Below are positions 31,930 through 38,826 of a stretch of 64,000 bases of DNA, in pieces. The translations under genes and the position numbers were made by a program. The first letter of the stretch is position 1. Each line of letters opens with the position of its first letter. The notes under the pieces are model-generated. The model ran no database searches. It saw only the letters and a list, made by a program, of their open reading frames with translations, and was not told where the DNA came from. This stretch comes from an uncultured Prevotellaceae bacterium (GTDB lineage Bacteria; Bacteroidota; Bacteroidia; Bacteroidales; Muribaculaceae), in the NCBI GenBank assembly GCA_900318255.1, contig ONJX01000001.1, positions 124,001 to 188,000 of the forward strand. Reading direction: 5' to 3'.

Positions 31930-33921
31930 TCAGCTTTTAGCTAAAGCGGTGAGGCGGTTGCCGTTCATGCGGTCGATGTATTGCTGGATGATGGCTTTTA
32001 GCTCACGCTCCATAGTAGCTTGCTCGGGCACTTTCCCCACCAGGTTGTGACGCAGCAGTGGGTCGGTCTTAAAGCGGTAGATGGCCTTCACCTTGTTGCC
32101 GTCGTGCTGCATCATCAGCTCGCCCTTGACAAACTGGTAGATGCCGTTATTGTAGTTAAACGCCCAGGTTTGGCTGGCGGGGATGCTGGTGATGTCGCAG
32201 CCAAAGGCGAGATAGGGCTTATCATATCCTAACATTCCCATGATGGTGGGCATGATGCTTGCTTGCTGCATCACCACGTCGGTGCGCATGGCGGGTGCCA
32301 CGCTGCCGTCGGGCGTGAAAAAGATGATGGGGATGGAGTAGAGGCCCAGGTCGGTCTTGTACTCGGCGTGCGAGGTCTGGTTGGTGTGGTCGGCGACGAT
32401 GACAAACAGGGTGTTGCGGTACCACGGCTGCCGGGCCGCCTGCTCAAAGAAATGACGCAGTGCCATGTCGGTGTAGCGCACGCACTTGTGGATGGGCTGA
32501 CCTCCCTCGTCGGGGTACTGCTCCTGAAGCTGCTCGGGCACCTTGAACGGGTGGTGGCTCGTGGCAGTAAATGCCGTTGCCATGAATGGCTCACGGTAGC
32601 CGTTGAGCCTGGTGAGCATAAACTGCAAGAACGGCTCGTCCCATATCGCCCACATGCCGTCGTAGTCGCTGTCGCCGCCTGTGTGCGGGTCTTGGTTATA
32701 CTCGTCACGCCCCAGATATTGCTGGTAGCCTGTGGCGCGGGCAAAGGCCTGGAAGCCCATCGACCCGTTGTTGGCACCATGGAAGAAGGCGGTGCTGTAG
32801 CCCTTGTCGTCGAGCTGTCGCGCCAGGCCGCTCAGGTCGTTCATCGACGCTGGGGTGAGGAAGAACGGTTCTATCATCATGGGGATGCCCGAGAGCACGC
32901 TGGGCATGGCGTCGATGCTCTTGCGGCCGTTGGCATAGCTATATTTAAAGGTGAGCGAGCGTGTGAGCAGCGAGTCGATAAATGGGGTGTAACCCCTATA
33001 GTTGCCGCCGTCGAGCTCACGGTTGAAGGCACCTATATATTCCTTGCCCAGGCTCTCAACTATGATCACCACCACGTTTTTAGGGGTGAAAGTGGCTGTT
33101 GTGTCGGGCATGTGTACGGGGGTGTAGATAGCCTCTAGCTGCGACTTGTTGTCATAGTAATGCGGGTCGGCAAACACGTTCTTGCCGAGGGTGCGCAAGA
33201 TGGAGAACGGTGTGTTGAGCACCAGGGCGCCATCGATGGGGCGGTCAACATATTGGTTGGCATTACTCACTGTGATGGGGCGCACCGAGTGGGCCAGGCC
33301 ACCGCGCATGCCGCCAATCACCGCTGGCACCATTGCCACAAGGCTGAGCACCATAGCCACATAATATCGCCAGCTGCGGCACTTGCTGGCTTCGAGGCGA
33401 GGAGTGACATAGAGCTTCCACATGAGCCACACCAGCACTGCCGCCAGCAGCACAAAATACCAGTGCTTGACCAGTTCTATGCCCATGATGCCTGCCAGGT
33501 TGCCCTCGTTGGCAAACTCGCTGAAGATGGTGCTTGTGGTGCGACGGCTGGTGTATTGGAAATATACCGCATCCATCAGGTTCATTGCCAGGGCAATGCT
33601 GTTAATCACCACAAACGTCCATTTGCACACCTTGTGGTAGGCGCTGCGCTCCTTGAGGTGCAGCGGCAGCAGCATCATGATGATGTAGAGAGCGCAGGTG
33701 TACATGATTGCCGACGAGTCGAAGGCCAGTCCGCCCTTAAAGGCATCCACTAGCGCCTTGCCTTGCAACCCCTGCGAGAAGATGCTGTAGTTCTCGAGAA
33801 AGTAGGCAACGCGTGCTATGCCATAGATGACATAGGCCATGAGCAGGTTGCACACTACTGCCACCAGCGGCGCCAGCGGCGAAGTCATCGTTTTGCGCAT
33901 TATATCTTTTAGGCGTTTCAT
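31930..33921 (-). CDS. LTA-synthase-like membrane sulfatase
   Basis: A 663-aa protein with five N-terminal transmembrane helices (about residues 10-190) and an extracytoplasmic sulfatase-fold domain from about 275: NVVVIIVESLGKEYIG (metal and nucleophile region), YANGRKSIDAMPSVLSG with the threonine/serine position, and VIVADHTNQ near 520. The family includes lipoteichoic acid synthases and, in Gram-negatives, phosphoglycerol or phosphoethanolamine transferases that modify lipids or glycans. In Bacteroidales the substrate is unknown. ATG 33921 replaces a TTG 30 nt upstream. Confidence 0.88.
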   Translation of the reverse strand: MKRLKDIMRKTMTSPLAPLVAVVCNLLMAYVIYGIARVAYFLENYSIFSQGLQGKALVDAFKGGLAFDSSAIMYTCALYIIMMLLPLHLKERSAYHKVCKWTFVVINSIALAMNLMDAVYFQYTSRRTTSTIFSEFANEGNLAGIMGIELVKHWYFVLLAAVLVWLMWKLYVTPRLEASKCRSWRYYVAMVLSLVAMVPAVIGGMRGGLAHSVRPITVSNANQYVDRPIDGALVLNTPFSILRTLGKNVFADPHYYDNKSQLEAIYTPVHMPDTTATFTPKNVVVIIVESLGKEYIGAFNRELDGGNYRGYTPFIDSLLTRSLTFKYSYANGRKSIDAMPSVLSGIPMMIEPFFLTPASMNDLSGLARQLDDKGYSTAFFHGANNGSMGFQAFARATGYQQYLGRDEYNQDPHTGGDSDYDGMWAIWDEPFLQFMLTRLNGYREPFMATAFTATSHHPFKVPEQLQEQYPDEGGQPIHKCVRYTDMALRHFFEQAARQPWYRNTLFVIVADHTNQTSHAEYKTDLGLYSIPIIFFTPDGSVAPAMRTDVVMQQASIMPTIMGMLGYDKPYLAFGCDITSIPASQTWAFNYNNGIYQFVKGELMMQHDGNKVKAIYRFKTDPLLRHNLVGKVPEQATMERELKAIIQQYIDRMNGNRLTALAKS

Positions 33922-33979
33922 GAAATCATCATTAGCTCGAAAACACTGCAAAATTACACAGAATTTCTATAATAGTTAT

Positions 33980-33987
33980 TATCTTTG
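33980..33987 (+). promoter_or_regulatory. -7 box of the phosphopantetheinyl transferase gene
   Basis: TATCTTTG about 18 nt before ATG 34005. Confidence 0.5.
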
Positions 33988-34004
33988 CAAAACAATTTGA
34001 ACCG

Positions 34005-34664
34005 ATGACCACAAGCAACGGCATAGAAATATTGAGGCATTACATCCTTGACGGCTGCCAAGTGAAGGTGGCCGATGTGGCACCGCTGGCAGCGCCTGGA
34101 GCGCTCGACGATGCCCTGTCGCGGCTCTCGCACTACCGCCGCGACAAGACGCTGCGCTATCGCTTTGAGCGAGGCAAGATGCTTAGTGCTGGCGCAGGGC
34201 TGCTGCTCGATGACATGCTCATGGACCGTGGACTGCGTGAGCGCGACATGCGCTATGTGGAGGGCGAGCATGGCAAGCCGTCACTGGAGCAATATCCCCA
34301 CCTGCACTTTAGCCTCTCGCATAGCGGCACCCTGGTGGCGTGTGCTATGGGTGAGATGCCGCTAGGTGTTGACATTCAGACTATTGCCGTTGCTCGCGAG
34401 AGCCTTGTCAACTACACGCTTAGCGATGACGAGAAGGCAATGCTGCGTGCTCTCGATGGGCCTGATGCTCAAAACGCCTATTTCACCCAGCTATGGACCC
34501 TCAAGGAGTGCTATGCCAAGGCCACCGGCACGGGGCTGACGCACGATTTCCCGTCGTTTGCCGTTGTCGATGGCCAGGTGCGTGCCTTGTCGCCATTGTC
34601 GCCCCCGGCGCGTTTCTTCGTGTTCTCGGTTGATGGTTCCCGCGGTGCAGTGGCCATGCTTTGA
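34005..34664 (+). CDS. 4'-phosphopantetheinyl transferase (Sfp type)
   Basis: Transfers phosphopantetheine from CoA to a serine of carrier proteins. The 219-aa protein has the family landmarks HFSLSHSGTLVACAM, LGVDIQ (Mg-binding aspartate) and WTLKECYAKATGTGL (W/KE motif). The N-terminal half carries YRRDKTLRYRFERGK. It stands just upstream of the glycine-lipid acyltransferase pair, whose first step needs acyl-carrier protein, but it has its own -7 box and a gap of about 80 nt, so a common function is only suggested. Confidence 0.88.
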   Translation: MTTSNGIEILRHYILDGCQVKVADVAPLAAPGALDDALSRLSHYRRDKTLRYRFERGKMLSAGAGLLLDDMLMDRGLRERDMRYVEGEHGKPSLEQYPHLHFSLSHSGTLVACAMGEMPLGVDIQTIAVARESLVNYTLSDDEKAMLRALDGPDAQNAYFTQLWTLKECYAKATGTGLTHDFPSFAVVDGQVRALSPLSPPARFFVFSVDGSRGAVAML

Positions 34665-34719
34665 GTAAAAAAATATTAAGTTTTTTGGAATTTACGTTCT
34701 AATTTTTAGCAATAATAAT

Positions 34720-34727
34720 TAACTTTG
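34720..34727 (+). promoter_or_regulatory. -7 box of the acyltransferase operon
   Basis: TAACTTTG 15 nt before ATG 34743. Confidence 0.5.
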
Positions 34728-34742
34728 TAGTTTAAAAACTAA

Positions 34743-35573
34743 ATGCTCATGGAACAGCAGCCATTAAGGATAGATGTAGATAGCGTGATAAGGCAGCGCC
34801 TGCCTCGTCATTACAAGTATATTCCACGGTTTGTGATAAGGTGGGTGGAGCGTATCATCAAGCAGGACGGCCTCAACAAGATTCTCACTGACATGAGTGT
34901 GGCAAAAGGTGTGGAAGCTGCCGACATTGCTCTTGCCGACCTCAACGTGTCTTATAATGCCGTTGATGAGGACAATATTCCTGGCGATGGCCGTTTCATC
35001 TTTGCCAGCAACCACCCGCTGGGCGGACTCGACGGCATGGCGCTGATCTCGCTCATAGGGCACCGCTACCATGGCGAGATAAAGTTCATCGTCAACGACC
35101 TGCTCATGGCAGTCAAGCCTCTTGACAACGTGTTCATGCCAGTCAACAAGCATGGGCGCCAGTCGCGCCAGAGCGCGCAGGAGATAGAGGCCGAGTATAA
35201 TGGCGATAAGCAGATGATTACCTTCCCTGCCGGGCTTTGCTCACGCCGTCTCAAGGGCGGCACGATTGGCGACCTGCGGTGGCAGAAGTTTGTGGTGTCA
35301 CAAGCCATCAGCAGCCAGCGCGACATCATCCCAATCTATTTTGATGGTCGCAACAGCAAGTTCTTCTACCGCTTTGCCAAGCTCCGTGAGTGGCTCGGCA
35401 TCAAGTTCAACATCGAGATGGTGTTGCTGCCACGGGAGATGTTCAAGTGCTCAGGGCAGAAGTTTGACGTGTATTTTGGACACCCCATCAAGTGGCAGGA
35501 CCTTGATGCCAAGAATGTGCGTGGCGAGGCCGAGAGAATAAGGGAAATGGTCTATAAGCTGAAAAAAACATAG
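34743..35573 (+). CDS. glsA: PlsC-like O-acyltransferase (GlsA-type, glycine lipids)
   Basis: A 276-aa acyltransferase of the PlsC/LPLAT group. The catalytic region reads FASNHPLGGLDGMA (a His/Asp pair with one residue more than the usual spacing), with FMPVNKHGRQSRQ and ITFPAGLCSRR as later substrate-binding blocks. In Bacteroides thetaiotaomicron a like pair, GlsA and GlsB, makes N-acyl-3-hydroxyacyl-glycine lipids; GlsA adds the second (O-linked) acyl chain. The gene for the GNAT partner follows 8 nt later, matching that arrangement. The start could also be ATG 34749. Confidence 0.82.
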   Translation: MLMEQQPLRIDVDSVIRQRLPRHYKYIPRFVIRWVERIIKQDGLNKILTDMSVAKGVEAADIALADLNVSYNAVDEDNIPGDGRFIFASNHPLGGLDGMALISLIGHRYHGEIKFIVNDLLMAVKPLDNVFMPVNKHGRQSRQSAQEIEAEYNGDKQMITFPAGLCSRRLKGGTIGDLRWQKFVVSQAISSQRDIIPIYFDGRNSKFFYRFAKLREWLGIKFNIEMVLLPREMFKCSGQKFDVYFGHPIKWQDLDAKNVRGEAERIREMVYKLKKT

Positions 35574-35581
35574 GCAGAAAT

Positions 35582-36508
35582 ATGGTAAAGGAAATAATTG
35601 ACAAGGTTGACCTCGGGCTCATCACCCAGGAGCTCACTCCAGAGCGATTGCTGCGCACCACCAACAAGGCGGGCAACGAGATTTATGTCATCGACGCTCA
35701 CAACGCGCCACACGTCATGCGCGAGATAGGGCGCTTGCGTGAGATAGCCTTCCGCCAGGCGGGAGGCGGCACAGGCAAGGACTGCGACATCGACGAGTTT
35801 GACCTCATGGAGCCGGCGTGCCAGCAGCTGCTGGTGTGGAACCCCGATGCCCAGGAGATAATAGGCGCTTACCGGTATATCGTGGGCAAGAACATGCGAC
35901 TCAATGCCGACGGCACCCCTAACATCGCCATGTCGCACATGTTTCATTTCTCGCAGGAGTTCCTTGACCAGTACCTGCCTTACACCATTGAGCTGGGACG
36001 CTCCTTCGTCAGACCTGAATACCAGTCGAGTAAAGTTGGCGCAAAGGGCATCTTTGCCCTCGACAACCTGTGGGACGGACTGGGCGCGCTCACCATCATT
36101 CACCCCGAGGTGAAGTACCTCTTTGGCAAGATGACGATGTACACCAACTATCCCACCGACTGCCGCAACCTGCTGCTCACGTTCCTGCACCTCTATTTCC
36201 CCGACCCCGACAAGCTGGTCACTCCCATCACGCCCCTCAACATTGGCGACATGAAAGAGCTGGCCTCGTTCTTCGAGGGCAATAATTTCAAGAAAGACTA
36301 CCTGCTGCTCAACAGCTACATTCGCAGCAAGAGCATCAACATCCCGCCGCTCATCAGCTCCTACATGAGCCTCTCGCCCACCATGCGCATGCTAGGCACG
36401 GCCATCAACCACGAGTTTGGCGACGTGGAAGAAAGCGGCATCCTCATCAACCTCGACGAGATCACCGACTCCAAAAAAAGCCGACATATCGACACCTTTA
36501 TCGGTTAA
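35582..36508 (+). CDS. glsB: GNAT-like N-acyltransferase (GlsB-type, glycine lipids)
   Basis: A 308-aa protein of the COG3176 group, related to ornithine-lipid OlsB. Key segments are REIGRLREIAFRQAGGGTGK, DLMEPACQQLLVWNPDAQEI and YTIELGRSFVRPEYQ. The B. theta relative GlsB joins a 3-hydroxyacyl chain to glycine to give commendamide, the precursor of glycine lipids needed for stress resistance. Partner of the gene 8 nt upstream; the operon ends at a perfect palindromic terminator (36565-36592). Confidence 0.82.
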   Translation: MVKEIIDKVDLGLITQELTPERLLRTTNKAGNEIYVIDAHNAPHVMREIGRLREIAFRQAGGGTGKDCDIDEFDLMEPACQQLLVWNPDAQEIIGAYRYIVGKNMRLNADGTPNIAMSHMFHFSQEFLDQYLPYTIELGRSFVRPEYQSSKVGAKGIFALDNLWDGLGALTIIHPEVKYLFGKMTMYTNYPTDCRNLLLTFLHLYFPDPDKLVTPITPLNIGDMKELASFFEGNNFKKDYLLLNSYIRSKSINIPPLISSYMSLSPTMRMLGTAINHEFGDVEESGILINLDEITDSKKSRHIDTFIG

Positions 36509-36564
36509 GCAAAATCACATCAAAGTGTGGATTTTATCATAAATCCTAATGACCGATTTGGGAT

Positions 36565-36592
36565 AAAAAACTTGATTTAAATCAAGTTTTTT
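36565..36592. terminator. Palindromic terminator of the glsAB operon
   Basis: AAAAAACTTGATTT and AAATCAAGTTTTTT are perfect inverse halves. The T-run serves the plus strand and the A-run the minus strand. Confidence 0.85.
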
Positions 36593-36731
36593 TATGTTTC
36601 AGTCATTTCTCTGCAACAAATAATACCAATTTTGCGTCTAAAAAATTGAGAATGCACTCCCACCATCTTATCTTTTATCAACATTTTGAGCGATATTGAT
36701 TTAGGGTAATACTTAGTGGCGTATTTCTCAA

Positions 36732-36739
36732 TACTTTTG
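36732..36739 (+). promoter_or_regulatory. -7 box of the Crp-type regulator
   Basis: TACTTTTG 20 nt before ATG 36759. Confidence 0.5.
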
Positions 36740-36758
36740 CAGAGAAATAGATTTTTAG

Positions 36759-37316
36759 ATGACATATTTAGATTATTCTGATAGCGATTTCTACATCGCG
36801 ATAAAACACTTGTTGCTAGAGAATGGCAGGAAGGTGGAGCTAAACAGGGGCGACTTTTTGTGCCATCAGGGGGAGATGACTTCCAACCTGGGGCTTCTCG
36901 TGAGTGGCGCACTTAAATATTCCCGCACATTAACCAATGGTAATGAGCGCATCGTCTCGTTTGCCTTTACTGGCGACCTAGTGGGCAACTACAGCTGCAT
37001 GCGACACCATGCGCCTTGCCTGCTCGATATAGTGGCGATAGAGAGTTCGGTTGTATTTCATCTTCCCTTGGAGCAGATTGATGTGGCGATAGAACCAGCA
37101 TTTCGCATTAAGCTCGCTGAGGCGCTATGCTATCAGCTATTAAAAAGTGCTGTTGAAGATAGCTACCATTCGCCCGAGGAGCGGTATCTGGCCCTTACCG
37201 AGCGCTTCCCCGACATACACAACCGCATGACTAATCGCACCATAGCAAGCTACTTAGGTATCACTCCCGAGTCGCTGAGCCGCCTGCGCAAGCGGTTACT
37301 TACAAGACAACCATGA
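36759..37316 (+). CDS. Crp/Fnr-family transcription regulator
   Basis: A 185-aa regulator. Residues 20-115 form a cyclic-nucleotide-binding-like beta roll (VELNRGDFLCHQGEMTSNLG...GALKYSRTL), followed by a dimer helix and a short helix-turn-helix (NRTIASYLGITPESLSRLRK). There is no four-cysteine iron-sulphur motif of FNR type. Bacteroidales have many such proteins with unknown ligands. It stands alone between terminators. Confidence 0.88.
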   Translation: MTYLDYSDSDFYIAIKHLLLENGRKVELNRGDFLCHQGEMTSNLGLLVSGALKYSRTLTNGNERIVSFAFTGDLVGNYSCMRHHAPCLLDIVAIESSVVFHLPLEQIDVAIEPAFRIKLAEALCYQLLKSAVEDSYHSPEERYLALTERFPDIHNRMTNRTIASYLGITPESLSRLRKRLLTRQP

Positions 37317-37420
37317 AAGACACTATAACACTGCATCAAAACACTTGACGATATAACTCGCGACGAGCACCTCGACACAGTGAGCAGTTAATGATTAAAC
37401 TTCAAGTACAATGATACAAA

Positions 37421-37453
37421 AAGATAGCGTCCTCGCGATGAGGGCGCTATCTT
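37421..37453. terminator. Bidirectional hairpin terminator
   Basis: AAGATAGCGTCCTC (37421-37434) pairs with GAGGGCGCTATCTT (37440-37453) with one G-T pair. The minus strand continues TTTTTGT; the plus strand has no T-run. It lies between the Crp-type gene and the convergent secreted protein. Confidence 0.7.
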
Positions 37454-37483
37454 GTGTGTGTGGCAGGGTTATGAATTATAACC

Positions 37484-37625
37484 GATTCCACTTTAAAAAG
37501 TCCAAATCTTGAGTCAATCTTTCAAAAAACTAACCTGCATGACAATCCAAAGTGGTGATTATCAAGAGCCATAAATTGGTTGAAATTAGTTTAATTCGTG
37601 TGCTTTTTTCTTTTTAGAGTGGACT
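37484..37625. repeat. About 142-bp intergenic element, copy 1
   Basis: It begins CCACTTTAAAAAGTCCAAAT followed by CTTGAGTC and ends AATTAGTTTAATTCG...AGTGGACT. A second copy at 62740-62881 has matching ends and a different middle. The ends are inverse (AAGTCCA and TGGACTT), as in miniature mobile elements. Confidence 0.5.
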
Positions 37626-37639
37626 TAAAAATATGATTA

Positions 37640-38686
37640 TTAACGCATCACTTTCTCTACCTTGATGGTGCCGTCGCTCAAGCGGCTCTGCTTGATGAGC
37701 AGGCCAGTGGCATTGGCGTCAACCTTGCGGCCTTGCAAGTCGTAGTAGGTGGTCTCTGCCACGTTGCTGGTGCTGATGGCATCGATGGCAGTAGTGTTGA
37801 GAGGATACCAGAAGATTTCGCTCTCGCGCGACTCGCGCGACTTGTCGCCCACGGTGTAGATGCTCTTCACGCCGATGGCGGTCCACTGGTCGATGTCGTC
37901 GCCATAGATATACACTTGCTTTCCAGCCACGTCGATGTCGTAATAGTCGCTGAAGGTGTAAGGTATCACGGTCATGTTCTCGGTGAGGAACTCGTAGGCG
38001 TCGGTAGTGAACTCATACACGCTTTGCTCGCCACCACGGTCGATGAGAATCTGATAGCTGAGCAGTGCGGGGTAGATGTCGTTGCCGTCAACGTCGGTGG
38101 TGGGGATGGTCATCTCCAAGTAATGTCCGTAGCTGTCCTCGGTGAAATTAGTAATGGTGGGAGTGGCGGGGGTGGCAATCTCGGGCAGTGCCTTGGTGAG
38201 GGTGACATTGATAAACTCGTCAAGAATTTCTCCCTCGACCGAGGTGGTGTAGCCCTCGGCTGCAGTGAGCACACTGGCATCATCGTTCACGGTGAATGTG
38301 GCACCGTCGAAGTCGAGTGCATACTCATCGCCCCAGAACTCAAAGGTTCCCATATAGGCAGCGGGGAAGGTGGCCGTGCCCTCGGCGATGGTGCCTTTCA
38401 CCCATCCCTCGGTGAGATACTCACTCAGGCCCTTGATGTAGATGTCGGCATTGTCGATAACGACAAACACCTCGAAGGCCTTGTCTTTGTTGGTGTAAGT
38501 GTCGTGGCCCTGGAAGTTGTAGAGCATCTGCTCGGCACCGGCAGGAGGCGTCACGATGTCGCCCTCGGCCTTGACTATGGCACTCTTAGCATTTTGTAGC
38601 TTGGCTGCCTTGTCGTTGTTGAAAACTCCAGCTTGTGCAATCATTGCCACCAAGCCAGCAATAAGAATAAGTGTAATCTTTTTCAT
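37640..38686 (-). CDS. Secreted protein with C-terminal sorting-like tail
   Basis: A 348-aa exported protein. Signal peptide (residues 1-19), then two apparent repeats of a beta-rich domain (about 50-170 and 180-300) with YLEMTIPTTDVDGNDIYPAL, and a tail beginning AETTYYDLQGRKVD and ending SDGTIKVEKVMR, the common end of secreted Bacteroidales proteins. No enzyme motif was seen. Expression is likely from the TACTTTTG box at 38726-38733. Confidence 0.78.
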   Translation of the reverse strand: MKKITLILIAGLVAMIAQAGVFNNDKAAKLQNAKSAIVKAEGDIVTPPAGAEQMLYNFQGHDTYTNKDKAFEVFVVIDNADIYIKGLSEYLTEGWVKGTIAEGTATFPAAYMGTFEFWGDEYALDFDGATFTVNDDASVLTAAEGYTTSVEGEILDEFINVTLTKALPEIATPATPTITNFTEDSYGHYLEMTIPTTDVDGNDIYPALLSYQILIDRGGEQSVYEFTTDAYEFLTENMTVIPYTFSDYYDIDVAGKQVYIYGDDIDQWTAIGVKSIYTVGDKSRESRESEIFWYPLNTTAIDAISTSNVAETTYYDLQGRKVDANATGLLIKQSRLSDGTIKVEKVMR

Positions 38687-38725
38687 AAGCGTTTAAAAAT
38701 TTGAAAGATTAATTAATGCTGTTTG

Positions 38726-38733
38726 CAAAAGTA
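38726..38733 (-). promoter_or_regulatory. -7 box of the secreted-protein gene
   Basis: TACTTTTG on the minus strand, 40 nt before ATG 38686. Confidence 0.5.
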
Positions 38734-38771
38734 ATACAAATTAATTGAAATCATAAAGTTTTTTATAAAAA

Positions 38772-38802
38772 AAGATTGCGCCATGTGTTGTGGCGCAATC
38801 TT
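38772..38802 (-). terminator. Terminator of the M16 peptidase gene
   Basis: AAGATTGCGCC (38772-38782) and GGCGCAATCTT (38792-38802) form an 11-bp stem; the minus strand continues with a run of Ts. Confidence 0.85.
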
Positions 38803-38826
38803 TATAATGGTTTTGAGCACTAAGGC

